This document shows, one piece after another, positions 25,003 through 33,542 of a stretch of 64,000 nt of DNA. The position numbers were made by a program, and so were the translations under genes. The DNA lies in NCBI RefSeq assembly GCF_039634785.1, contig NZ_JBBIAB010000003.1, forward strand, positions 201,724 to 265,723, written 5' to 3'. The first letter of the stretch is position 1; each line of letters begins with the position of its first letter. This stretch comes from Tistrella mobilis (lineage in GTDB: Bacteria > Pseudomonadota > Alphaproteobacteria > Tistrellales > Tistrellaceae). The notes beneath the pieces were generated by a model that searched no databases, was not told where the DNA came from, and saw only the letters and a list, made by a program, of their open reading frames with translations.

Positions 25003-25986
25003 TCAACCCCACTTCACAATCTTCTGGTCGATCGCGCCGAAGATCGAGACCTCCTCGCGGTCGGTCATCTCGATGCGCACGCGGTCGCCGAAAGACATGA
25101 AGGGCGTGGCGGGCTTGCCGGCATCGATCGTCTCCAGCATGCGCCGCTCGGCGATGCAGCACGAACCGCGGCTGCGGTCGAGATTGGAGACGGTGCCCGA
25201 GCCCACGATGGTGCCGGCGCCCAGATGGCGGGTGCGCGCGGCATGGGCGACCAGGCGGCGGAAATCGAAGGTCATGTCCTCGCCCGCCTCTGGCGCGCCG
25301 AACAGCTCGTCGTTCAGCCAGACCTTGAGCGGCAGGTTGACCTTGCCGCCATCCCAGGCGTCGCCCAGCTCGTCCGGGGTGACCGCGACGGGGGAGAAGC
25401 TGGAGGCGGGCTTCGACTGGAAGAAGCCGAAGCCCTTGGCCAGCTCTCCGGGGATCAGATTGCGCAGGCTGACATCGTTGACCAGCATGACCAGACGGAT
25501 ATAGCCGCCCGCCTGCTCCGGCGCCGTGCCCATCGGCACGTCGTCGGTGACGACCGCGACCTCGGCCTCGAAATCGATGCCGAAGGCCTCATCGGCGCAT
25601 TCCACCGGATCCATCGGGCCGATGAAGCGGTCGGAGACGCCCTGATACATCAGCGGGTCATGCCAGAAGTTCTGGGGCATCTCGGCGCCGCGCGCCTTGC
25701 GGACCAGCTCGACATGGTTCACATAGGCCGAGCCGTCGGCCCATTGATAGGCGCGCGGCAGCGGCGCCATCGCCGCCACGGGATCGAAGCCGATCACGCC
25801 ATCGGCCTCGCCCGCATTCAGCGTCTCGGACAGGGCCTGAAGCCGGGGGGCGGTTTCGGCCCAGCGGTCCAGCGCCGCCTGCAGGGTGGGGGCGATGCCC
25901 TCCGCCGGCACGCAGTGCTTCAGGTCCCGCGAGACCACCACCAGCCGCCCGTCGCGGCTGCCGTCCTTGAGGGTCGCCAGCTTCAT
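25003..25986 (-). CDS. Fumarylacetoacetate hydrolase family protein
   Basis: This protein of 327 residues begins MKLATLKDGSRDG with GGAGTGACG before the ATG. The FAH fold is shown by the metal-binding E-x-E in GIDFEAEVAVVTDDVP and by GSGTVSN. As the third gene of an hpd-hmgA operon it most likely cleaves fumarylacetoacetate or maleylacetoacetate into fumarate and acetoacetate, the last step of tyrosine breakdown. No maleylacetoacetate isomerase is next to it. Two bases separate it from the hmgA stop codon. Confidence 0.9.
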   Translation of the reverse strand: MKLATLKDGSRDGRLVVVSRDLKHCVPAEGIAPTLQAALDRWAETAPRLQALSETLNAGEADGVIGFDPVAAMAPLPRAYQWADGSAYVNHVELVRKARGAEMPQNFWHDPLMYQGVSDRFIGPMDPVECADEAFGIDFEAEVAVVTDDVPMGTAPEQAGGYIRLVMLVNDVSLRNLIPGELAKGFGFFQSKPASSFSPVAVTPDELGDAWDGGKVNLPLKVWLNDELFGAPEAGEDMTFDFRRLVAHAARTRHLGAGTIVGSGTVSNLDRSRGSCCIAERRMLETIDAGKPATPFMSFGDRVRIEMTDREEVSIFGAIDQKIVKWG

Positions 25987-25988
25987 CG

Positions 25989-27140
25989 TCACTCCGCTGC
26001 TTCGTTGGTCGCGGCCGGCGGCGTGCGCCAGCTGTCGACGTAACCGGTCCATTCCACACGGGCGGCACCCGCCTGAACCTCCAGCGGGTCGCGGGTGTCG
26101 ATCATCACCGCCACCTCGTCGGTTTCCTTGCGCGCGGCCTTCTGGCCGATGGCAAAGGCCTTGGGGTGCGGCCCGTGGGCAAAGCCCGCCGGGTGCAGGC
26201 TGATCATGCCGGGATGGATGTTGTCCCGGCTGAAGAACGAGCCCCGGTGATAGAAGATGAACTCGTCATAGTCGACGTTCGAATGGAAGAACGGCACCTT
26301 GAGCGCACCGGGATCGCTCTCGATCGGCCGGGGCACGAAGGTGCAGACCACGAAGCGCTCGCCGACGAAGGTGGTGTGGGCCGAGGGCGGCAGATGGTAG
26401 CGATGGCTCATCAGCGGCCGGATGTCGCGCCAGTTCACCTTCACCGGCGCCAGATCGCCGTGCCAGCCCACCGCATCCAGCGGGTTGTACGGAAAGACCA
26501 TGGTCGAAACCTCGCCGAAGCGCTTCACCGCCACCCGGGTCTCGGTTTCGGAGCGCTGGTCGTCGAAGGCCTCGTCGATCACCGGCACCGCCAGGATCGC
26601 CGGATCGAAGATCGCATGCGGCCCCACGATGCCCTTGTCCGGCAGCTTGTAGGCGGAATCCGTCGCCTCGATCATCAGCACCCGGGTCGGCGCCTCGGGC
26701 ACCAGGCGCCACATCGTGCCGCGGGGCAGCAGGATGTAATCGCCTTCGGCATAGGTCATATGGCCGAAATCGCAGAACAGATGGCCGGCGCCGTCATGGA
26801 TGAACAGCAGCTCGTCGCCATCGGCATTGCGCGCCAGATGATCCATCGGCGCATCGATCCGCCAGAAGCGCACGGCGCAGCGGCGGTTGCCGACCAGCGC
26901 CTCGGCCGACCAGGGGCCGGCGGGCACCGCATCGAATTTCGTAGTGTCGAAGGCGCGCGGCCGGATCGGGCCTTCGAACCGCACCCAGCCGGTCGGGGCA
27001 TGGGCGTGGTGGATATGGGCGGCCGGGCCGAAGAAGCCCTCCCGCCCGATCTCGTGCTCGAACGTGCCGTCGGGCAGGTCCGCATGGGCCTGCCGCGACG
27101 CCCGGCCTTCGACGCGCGGGATGTTGATCCAGTTACGCAT
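25989..27140 (-). CDS. hmgA: Homogentisate 1,2-dioxygenase
   Basis: This 383-residue cupin-type iron dioxygenase opens the ring of homogentisate to maleylacetoacetate. Motifs seen include HIHHAHAPTGW near the N-terminus, FIHDGAGHLFCDFG, and the late iron-site region NVDYDEFIFYHRG followed by SLHPAGFAHGPHPKAF. The protein is shorter than the roughly 430-residue enzymes of Pseudomonas and human, matching the short bacterial form. Its start overlaps the hpd stop codon by eight bases, so the two are translationally coupled. Confidence 0.92.
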   Translation of the reverse strand: MRNWINIPRVEGRASRQAHADLPDGTFEHEIGREGFFGPAAHIHHAHAPTGWVRFEGPIRPRAFDTTKFDAVPAGPWSAEALVGNRRCAVRFWRIDAPMDHLARNADGDELLFIHDGAGHLFCDFGHMTYAEGDYILLPRGTMWRLVPEAPTRVLMIEATDSAYKLPDKGIVGPHAIFDPAILAVPVIDEAFDDQRSETETRVAVKRFGEVSTMVFPYNPLDAVGWHGDLAPVKVNWRDIRPLMSHRYHLPPSAHTTFVGERFVVCTFVPRPIESDPGALKVPFFHSNVDYDEFIFYHRGSFFSRDNIHPGMISLHPAGFAHGPHPKAFAIGQKAARKETDEVAVMIDTRDPLEVQAGAARVEWTGYVDSWRTPPAATNEAAE

Positions 27141-28233
27141 CGGCGCTCAACACTCCGCGCTTGATCTGGTCGAGTTCCATCGCCTCGAACAGCGCCTTGA
27201 AATTGCCTTCGCCGAAGCCCTCATTGCCCTTGCGCTGGATGATCTCGAAGAAGATCGGGCCGATGACGTTTTCGGTGAAGATCTGCAGCAGCATGCCGAC
27301 ATGATTGTCGGGCAGACCGTCGATCAGGATATGGTCGCGGCGCATCCGCTCCAGATCCTCGCCATGGTTCGGCACGCGGGTGTCGACCATGTCGTAATAG
27401 CTGGAAGGCGTTTCCAGGAAGGCGACGCCGCGATCGCGCATGCCCTCGACCGAGCGGAAGATCGCCTCGGTGCCGAGCGCGATATGCTGAATGCCCTCGC
27501 CGTTATAGGCCTGGAGGTATTCCTCGATCTGCGACTTGTCGTCGGCCGATTCGTTGATCGGGATCCGGATCTTGCCGCAGGGGCTGGTCATCGCGCGCGA
27601 ATGCAGGCCGGTCAGCTTGCCTTCGATGTCGAAATAGCGGATCTCGCGGAAATTGAACAGCTTGGTGTAGAATTCCGCCCAGTGATTCATCCGCCCGCGA
27701 TGGACGTTGTGGGTCAGATGGTCGATATAGGTGAGGCCCTGATCATTGGCGGCGGCCTCCGCCCCCTCGATCGGCTCGAAATCGATGTCGTAGATCGTGC
27801 CCCGGGCGCCGTAGCGGTCGACCAGATAGATCACGCTGCCGCCGATGCCCTGGATGGCCGGGATGTTCAGCTCCATCGGGCCCACCTGGCCCAGATGCGG
27901 CTTGGCGCCCAGTTCCAGTGCGCGCTTATAGGCGAAGCGCGCATCCCTGACCCGGAAGGCCATGGCGCAGGCGCCGGGGCCGTGCACCCGGGCGAAGGAC
28001 TGCGCGAAGCTCTCGGGCTCGGCATTGACGATGAAATTGATGTCGCCCTGGCGGTAGAGGGTGACGTCCTTGCTGCGGTGACGCGCGACGGCGGTAAAGC
28101 CCATCCGCTCGAACAGCGCCCCCATCTCCACCGGGTCGGGGCTGGCAAACTCGACGAACTCGAAGCCGTCGGTGCCCATCGGGTTCTCGAAACCGAACGG
28201 CGTATCGCCGCCAATCCTGCTTTCCGCGCTCAT
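27133..28233 (-). CDS. hpd: 4-Hydroxyphenylpyruvate dioxygenase
   Basis: This 366-residue VOC-fold iron enzyme converts 4-hydroxyphenylpyruvate to homogentisate. The iron ligands are visible in HLTHNVHRG (His), GIQHIALGTEAI (His) and FFEIIQRKGNEGFGEGNF (Glu), and the C-terminal helix motif FGEGNFKALFEAME is typical. The start MSAESRIGG follows a strong GAGGGGGAAAG. It is the first gene of the operon hpd-hmgA-FAH. A MarR-type regulator is divergent at 190 bp and probably controls it. Confidence 0.95.
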   Translation of the reverse strand: MSAESRIGGDTPFGFENPMGTDGFEFVEFASPDPVEMGALFERMGFTAVARHRSKDVTLYRQGDINFIVNAEPESFAQSFARVHGPGACAMAFRVRDARFAYKRALELGAKPHLGQVGPMELNIPAIQGIGGSVIYLVDRYGARGTIYDIDFEPIEGAEAAANDQGLTYIDHLTHNVHRGRMNHWAEFYTKLFNFREIRYFDIEGKLTGLHSRAMTSPCGKIRIPINESADDKSQIEEYLQAYNGEGIQHIALGTEAIFRSVEGMRDRGVAFLETPSSYYDMVDTRVPNHGEDLERMRRDHILIDGLPDNHVGMLLQIFTENVIGPIFFEIIQRKGNEGFGEGNFKALFEAMELDQIKRGVLSADA

Positions 28234-28362
28234 CGCTTTCCCCCTCGACGTGCCACGGCTACCATCCTGCCCCCGGGACGGCACGCGGACGACGCCCCGC
28301 AGGACTGCGAGGGTCGGGAGACCGGGCCTTCCGGGGCTCGACGTCGCCGTCGGCACCTGATA

Positions 28363-28376
28363 GTTTCATTTGTAAC
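28363..28376. promoter_or_regulatory. Candidate MarR operator between hpd and marR
   Basis: GTTTCATTTGTAAC forms an imperfect dyad (GTTTC/GTAAC, four of five bases paired) in the only AT-rich patch of the divergent spacer. The position suits a regulator acting on both promoters. The call rests on symmetry and position only. Confidence 0.3.
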
Positions 28377-28423
28377 CAAGTTGCCCCCGGACCCGGGCAA
28401 TGTCAAGCGGAGGCCATCATCCG

Positions 28424-28993
28424 GTGAGCGAAAGCGCCAGCCCTGCCCCCGGTTCCAATCCTGCCCCCGGTTCCAATCCCGCCCCCGCCCCCAGTGCCGA
28501 GCCGGGTTCCGGTTCCGGCGGCCGGCCGAACCCGGCACGCGGCGAGGACGGCAAGAGCCTGAGGCTGGAGCGTTTCCTGCCCTACCGGCTGTCGATCCTG
28601 GCCAACCGGATCTCCTCCACCCTGGCCCGCGCCTATGCCGAGACGTTCGACCTGACCATTCCCGAATGGCGGGTGATGGCGGTGCTGGGCCGGTTTGCCC
28701 CCCTTACCGCCAATGCGATCTGCGAGGCGACGCAGATGGACAAGGTGACGGTCAGCCGCGCCGTGCAGCGGCTGGAGCGCGCCCGGCGGATCGAGCGCAC
28801 CACCGACGCGGCCGATCGCCGCCGGGTGCTGCTGCGGCTGTCGGCCGACGGGCTGGATGTCTATGGCCGGATCGCGCCGCTGGCGCTGGATTACGAAGAA
28901 CGGCTGATCGCCGAACTGACGCCCGAGGAACGCGACGCCCTGGTCCTGCTGATCGATCGCCTGACCGACATGGCCGCCCGCACCGAGATCTGA
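28424..28993 (+). CDS. MarR-family transcriptional regulator
   Basis: This protein of 189 residues has a winged HTH: RLSILANRISSTLARAY, EWRVMAVLG, the recognition helix around MDKVTVSRAVQRLE, and the wing DAADRRRVLLRL. GTG at 28424 is preferred because GGAGG precedes it; ATG 28400 is possible but has a poor site. The first 40 residues are a Pro/Ala/Gly/Ser-rich tail with a tandem repeat that is not part of the fold. Being divergent from hpd, it probably represses the homogentisate operon until an aromatic ligand binds. Confidence 0.88.
   Translation: MSESASPAPGSNPAPGSNPAPAPSAEPGSGSGGRPNPARGEDGKSLRLERFLPYRLSILANRISSTLARAYAETFDLTIPEWRVMAVLGRFAPLTANAICEATQMDKVTVSRAVQRLERARRIERTTDAADRRRVLLRLSADGLDVYGRIAPLALDYEERLIAELTPEERDALVLLIDRLTDMAARTEI
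28442..28477. repeat. 18-bp tandem repeat in the MarR N-terminal tail
   Basis: Two identical 18-bp units encode PAPGSN twice, followed by a degenerate third unit (PAPAPS). The repeat extends the disordered N-terminus of the regulator in frame. Confidence 0.85.
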
Positions 28994-29423
28994 CCGGATT
29001 CATCAACCATAAGTGGATGAAATGGACAAGACTGCCAGGCGGCGGTGCCCTGCGCCGGCAGATGGGTGTGGCAGAATGTGACGCGGCGCAGCACATTTAT
29101 CGGCTTTGTGTCGTTTTCGATCGATATTTTATGCAGATGACTTCTGTGAAAACTGGCGGAATACAGCCGAATTCTATGCCGTGACAGCCTTCCAGCCCGT
29201 GGGTCCACGATGTGTGCACCGCACGATATATCCTCTTGTTGCGCTGCCGCATCCTGCTCTACAGTTAAAGCAGGGTGACATACAGGCGTGACACTTCGGC
29301 ATCGCAGGATCGGTGCAGCCCCCGGGTGGATCGCCTTCAGCGCGTGACATACACAAGCAATACGCGGCAAACCGCGACCGGAAACGCCTGCTGCGACCGG
29401 AAAAAGTGATAGGGGGTTTGGTG
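28994..29423 (+). promoter_or_regulatory. AT-rich 430-bp spacer upstream of the Cache chemoreceptor
   Basis: No gene is supported here. It opens with an inverted repeat TTCATC...GATGAA (28999-29021) around AACCATAAGT, which could end the marR transcript or be an operator. A candidate promoter is TTGTTG (29236-29241), 18 bp, TACAGT (29260-29265). GTGACATACA occurs twice as a direct repeat at 29275 and 29344. The lower GC content sets this spacer apart from most of the window. Confidence 0.4.
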
Positions 29424-30491
29424 ATGACCAGTCAGATGCCACTTGCCGTGCGTGCCGCGGCCGATACCGTCGCCGCCGAAGCCGTTTCGGCGCAGAAGGT
29501 CCGCGGCCTGATGCAGGGGCTGAGCGACGACGTCCGGCGTTTTTCCAGCGGCAACCAGGAAATCGCAGCCCGCACCCGTCTTCTGGCCCTGAACGCGGCG
29601 ATCGAGGCCGCCCGCGCCGGCAATGCCGGTCGCGGCTTTTCGGTGGTCGCGGGCGAGGTCAAAAGCCTGGCCGAACAGGCCGACGGCGCCGCGAAACGCT
29701 TTCAGGAAGAGATCATCGGCCGCATCGCCGAATGCGAGGCGGTGACCCAGCGGCTGGTGGGCCAGCGCGGCCAGGAACTGGCCCATGGACTGGTCCAGCT
29801 GATCGTGCGCAATCTGTATGAACGCACCTGCGACGTGCGCTGGTGGGCGACCGACACCGCCTTCTGGGAGGCGCTGGAACAGCCATCGCGTGAGGCGCTG
29901 GAACACGCCGCCATGCGGCTGTCGGTCATCCACCGCTACTACACCGTCTATACCAATCTGGTGCTGACCGACGCCTCGGGCCGGGTGGTCGCCATGGCCG
30001 ACGACCGCTTCCAGCGCATGCGCGGTGCCGATCTCTCCCGCGAGGCCTGGGTTCGTGACGCGCTCGCCACCCGCAGCGGCGACGAATACATCGTCGACGA
30101 TGTCCGCGCCGATGCCATGCACGACAACCGCTCGGTGCTGGTCTATGCAACCGCGGTGCGCGAAGGCGGACGCACCGACGGCCGGATCATCGGCACGCTC
30201 GGCATCTATTTCGACTGGGAACGCCAGGGCCGCTCGATCGTGGTCGACGAACCCTCGCTTTCGGCCGACGAATGGACCCGCTCGCGGGTGCTGCTGCTGG
30301 ATCGCGCCCGGCGCGTGATCGCCGCGTCCGACGGCCAGGGGCTTTACCAGACCTTCCACCTGTCGACCGACGGCGCCAAACAGGGCACCTACATGACCGG
30401 CGACACCGTGATCGGCTTTTCCGAAACCATCGGCTATCAGGAATATGACGGTCTGGGCTGGATGGGTGTGGTCGTCCAGCGCATGAGGTAA
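29424..30491 (+). CDS. Soluble chemoreceptor-like protein with N-terminal signalling helix and C-terminal Cache-like sensor
   Basis: The 355-residue protein starts MTSQMPLAV after AGGGGG. The conserved chemoreceptor tip [20 protein letters not shown] lies near the N-terminus (about residues 50-70). The rest looks like a Cache-type sensory domain: [35 protein letters not shown], then a second lobe with [18 protein letters not shown]. No membrane segment is visible. The usual order is sensor then signalling domain, so this is an inverted and shortened layout. It may bind a cytosolic ligand and engage CheA/CheW, or act as a stand-alone modulator. Confidence 0.82.
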   Translation: MTSQMPLAVRAAADTVAAEAVSAQKVRGLMQGLSDDVRRFSSGNQEIAARTRLLALNAAIEAARAGNAGRGFSVVAGEVKSLAEQADGAAKRFQEEIIGRIAECEAVTQRLVGQRGQELAHGLVQLIVRNLYERTCDVRWWATDTAFWEALEQPSREALEHAAMRLSVIHRYYTVYTNLVLTDASGRVVAMADDRFQRMRGADLSREAWVRDALATRSGDEYIVDDVRADAMHDNRSVLVYATAVREGGRTDGRIIGTLGIYFDWERQGRSIVVDEPSLSADEWTRSRVLLLDRARRVIAASDGQGLYQTFHLSTDGAKQGTYMTGDTVIGFSETIGYQEYDGLGWMGVVVQRMR

Positions 30492-30594
30492 GCCTGGGGC
30501 TGCCGTCGGCCGCCCGGTCCGCTAGGATGGGGCGTCCGGCCGCAGCACCCGCCTTCCGCGCGGTCCGGCCAGCCCGGAGCCCGAGCCGCGAGCC

Positions 30595-32316
30595 ATGACC
30601 AGCCCCAGCCTTCCCCTGCCCCAGGGCCGCCCGCAAAGCCGGCGCAACCGTCTGGTGCGCCGCCTGCGCGCGATAACCGGCGCCATCATGCTGGTCTTCG
30701 TCACCGGCCATCTGATCGCCCATGCCAGCGGGCTGTTCGGCATCGGCGTTGCCCAGAAGGTGCTGGACGTCACCATGGCGCCCTGGACGGTGCCGCCGGG
30801 CAGCCTGCTGCTGCCGGCGGCCTTCCTGCTTCACGCAAGTCTGGGCCTGCGCGCGCTCTATCTGCGCCGCAGCCTGCGCATGCCGCCCACCGAGGCGCTG
30901 CAGCTGGCGCTGGGCCTGCTGCTGCCGATGCTGCTGGCGGCCCATATCACCGGGGTCGATGCCGCACTCAGCGTCGATGCGGGGGTCGACAGCTATACCC
31001 GGATCATGGCCCTGCTCTGGACACCCACCGGGGCGCTGCGCCAGTTCGTGCTGCTGGGGGTGGTCTGGCTGCACGGCATGATCGGTCTCGGCTTCTGGCT
31101 GAAGGGGCGCGGGGCCGGGGCGGGCTGGATCGCCGCCTGGCGGATCGGCGCCTGGGCGCTGCCGCTCGCCGCCCTGCTGGGCTTCCTGGATGCCGGCCGC
31201 AGCGTGGCCGGGCTGATGAAGCTGGGGCTGCTGTCGCCGACGCTGTCTGCCCTGCCCGCCGATCTCCATGCCCGGGCCCAGGCAAACGAGTTTGCGATGA
31301 TTGCGAATTGGACCTTCGCAATCTTCGCAACCTTCGCCGCCCGCGGCCTGCGCCACCTGATCTCGCTGCGTCATGGCCGGGTCGTGGTGACCTATCCGGG
31401 CGGACGCACGGTGCGGATGCTGCCGGGCGGTTCGGTGCTGGAGGCAAGCCGGCTGGGCAATGTGCCCCATGTCGCGGTCTGCGGCGGCCGCGGCCGCTGT
31501 TCCACCTGCCGGGTGGAAATCGTGCGCGGGCTGGAAAACCTGCCGCCGGCCGATGCCGAAGAATCGGCCCTGCTGTCGCGCATCCGCGCGCCCGCGGGCG
31601 TGCGGCTGGCCTGCCGGCTGCATCCGACCGGGCCGGTGACGGTGCATCCGCTGCTGAAGGCCCAGGGCCGCGGCCGGCGGCCGTCGGAGGATCCGATGGT
31701 GCATGGCGGGCGCGAAAAGCGGGTCGCGATCCTGTTCACCGACATCCGCGGCTCTACCGCCATCGCCGAACAGCGCCCGCCCTATGACATCATGTTCCTG
31801 CTGGAACGCTATTTCGAAACCATCGGCGGCGCGGTCGAAGCGGCCGGCGGCACGCCCAACGCCTTTGTCGGCGACGAGGTGATGGCGATCTTCGGTGCCG
31901 ATGGCGGCGATGGCCCTGAAGATTTCGCCGCGGCGGCGACCCAGGCCCTGCATGCGGCAGGCGAGATCGCCCGCCGGCTGGAGGTGCTGAACCGCAGCCT
32001 GGTGCGCGATCTGGGCCAGCCGCTCAGGATCGGCATCGGCATCCATGGCGGGCCGGCGGTTGTCGGCCGGCTGGGTTATGGCGAAACCCGGATGCTGACC
32101 GCGGTGGGCGATACCGTCCATGTCGCCCGGCGGCTGGAAGAGCTGACCAAGGCCCATGCCTGCCTGCTGGTGGTGTCTGACGACATCCTGCAGGCGGCGG
32201 GACGGGCGCCGGCGACGCTGGATGCCAGCTGCCACGAGATCACCGTCCGCGGCCGGGTGGAGCCGCTGGCGGTGCATGCGGTGCCGGCCGTGGCGGTGGA
32301 CCGGCTGGGGGGCTGA
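30595..32316 (+). CDS. Membrane class III nucleotidyl cyclase with histidine-rich anchor and 2Fe-2S domain
   Basis: The 573-residue protein has three parts. About residues 15-245 form a multi-helix anchor with paired histidines (VTGHLIAHASG, FLLHASLG, LLAAHITG, WLHGMIG), resembling diheme-b anchors related to succinate dehydrogenase. A ferredoxin domain follows with Cys296, Cys302, Cys305 and Cys340. The class III catalytic domain has metal aspartates in FTDIRGST and VGDEVMAIFG. CyaC of Sinorhizobium has a quinone-responsive anchor of this kind. The usual VNVAARLE asparagine region reads VHVARRLE here. Redox-controlled cAMP synthesis is the likely role. Confidence 0.85.
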   Translation: MTSPSLPLPQGRPQSRRNRLVRRLRAITGAIMLVFVTGHLIAHASGLFGIGVAQKVLDVTMAPWTVPPGSLLLPAAFLLHASLGLRALYLRRSLRMPPTEALQLALGLLLPMLLAAHITGVDAALSVDAGVDSYTRIMALLWTPTGALRQFVLLGVVWLHGMIGLGFWLKGRGAGAGWIAAWRIGAWALPLAALLGFLDAGRSVAGLMKLGLLSPTLSALPADLHARAQANEFAMIANWTFAIFATFAARGLRHLISLRHGRVVVTYPGGRTVRMLPGGSVLEASRLGNVPHVAVCGGRGRCSTCRVEIVRGLENLPPADAEESALLSRIRAPAGVRLACRLHPTGPVTVHPLLKAQGRGRRPSEDPMVHGGREKRVAILFTDIRGSTAIAEQRPPYDIMFLLERYFETIGGAVEAAGGTPNAFVGDEVMAIFGADGGDGPEDFAAAATQALHAAGEIARRLEVLNRSLVRDLGQPLRIGIGIHGGPAVVGRLGYGETRMLTAVGDTVHVARRLEELTKAHACLLVVSDDILQAAGRAPATLDASCHEITVRGRVEPLAVHAVPAVAVDRLGG

Positions 32317-32421
32317 GCCTCAGCCGGGCCCCGATGCGGGCGCCAGATCGAAGATCGCCCCCTCGCGCTTGGATTCGGCCCGGATCTCCGAGATCGGATG
32401 ACGGCCGCCCGGCCGCAAACC

Positions 32422-33384
32422 TCAGGCGACGCCTGCCCTGAGCGTGGTCAGCCGGGTTTCGATGGCGTCCCACACATCCCGTTCGAGCGTAACGCCGTCG
32501 AGGCGGTCGATCTCCTGGATGCCGGTGGGACAGGTCACGTTGATCTCGGTCAGGTGGTCGCCGATCATGTCGATGCCGACCAGGGTGAGCCCCCGGGCAC
32601 GGAGTTCCGGCCCGACCGCTTCGCAGACCTCGCGGTCGCGCGCCGTCAGCGTGGTCTTCACCGGCCGGCCGCCGACATGCATATTGGCCCGGGCCTCGCC
32701 CCGCTGCGGCACGCGCAGCACCGCGCCGCGGGGCTCGCCCTCGACCAGGATGATCCGCTTGTCGCCCTCGCGCACCGCCGGCAGATATTTCTGGATCACC
32801 AGCGGCTCGCGCCCGCGGAGCGCGTGAAGCTCCAGCAGCGCGCCCAGATTCTCGTCATCCGGCCTGACCCGGAACACCCCCAGCCCGCCGAAGCCATAGA
32901 GCGGCTTGATCACGATGTCGCCGTGTTCCTCGCGGAAGGCACGGATCTCGTCGACCGAGGACGACACCAGGCTGGGCGGCATCAGGTCGGGGAAACGGGT
33001 GATGAACAGCTTCTCGGGCGCGTTGCGCACCTGCACCGGATCATTGGAGACCAACGTCCGCGGGCCGGCATGCTCCAGCAGGTGGGTGCTGGTGATGTAG
33101 GCCATGTCGAAGGGCGGATCCTGACGCAGCAGCACCACATCCATCTCGCGGAGCGGAACGCGTTCCTTGGGGCCCAGGCGGTAGTGATCGTCGCGCACCC
33201 GCTGCAGCCCCAGAGGCCGCATCCAGGCCACCGCGCCCTCGGGGGTGAGGCTCAGATCCGAGGGCTGGTAGTGATAGAGGTTATGGCCGCGGCGCAGGGC
33301 CTCCAGCCCGAGCATGAAGGTCGTATCGCCATCGAAGTTGATGGTCTCGATCGGGTCCATCTGCAGGGCGACGGTCAGCGCCAT
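32422..33384 (-). CDS. gshB: Glutathione synthetase
   Basis: This 320-residue ATP-grasp enzyme joins gamma-glutamylcysteine and glycine. It begins MALTVALQMDPIETINFDGDT, the characteristic GshB N-terminus, and carries MDVVLLRQDPPFDMAY, the ATP-binding segment IVIKPLYGFGGLGVFR, GDKRIILVEGEPRGAVLR and the C-terminal GIDMIGDHLTEINVTCPTG. Length is normal. It is a single gene between the cyclase (convergent) and a GST on the same strand, which is functionally consistent with glutathione metabolism. Confidence 0.96.
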   Translation of the reverse strand: MALTVALQMDPIETINFDGDTTFMLGLEALRRGHNLYHYQPSDLSLTPEGAVAWMRPLGLQRVRDDHYRLGPKERVPLREMDVVLLRQDPPFDMAYITSTHLLEHAGPRTLVSNDPVQVRNAPEKLFITRFPDLMPPSLVSSSVDEIRAFREEHGDIVIKPLYGFGGLGVFRVRPDDENLGALLELHALRGREPLVIQKYLPAVREGDKRIILVEGEPRGAVLRVPQRGEARANMHVGGRPVKTTLTARDREVCEAVGPELRARGLTLVGIDMIGDHLTEINVTCPTGIQEIDRLDGVTLERDVWDAIETRLTTLRAGVA

Positions 33385-33542
33385 ATGTCCTCCGGGGCGG
33401 TTCTGGAGCGACCGGGACGGGGCTGCGGTTTGGAGATGCAGGGGGCCCGCCAGACGAAAAACTCTCTGGCCGGCACCCTATCATTCTATCATGAGTTGGT
33501 CCAGGCCTGCGATTGCACCCAAACCGACGGTTTTGTGATCGG

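Noticed and set aside
32320-32415. Small minus-strand frame ending in DLAPASGPG after gshB
   Set aside because: It reads protein-like, but starts with TTG with no proper ribosome-binding site and lies right after the gshB stop; I cannot support it as a gene.
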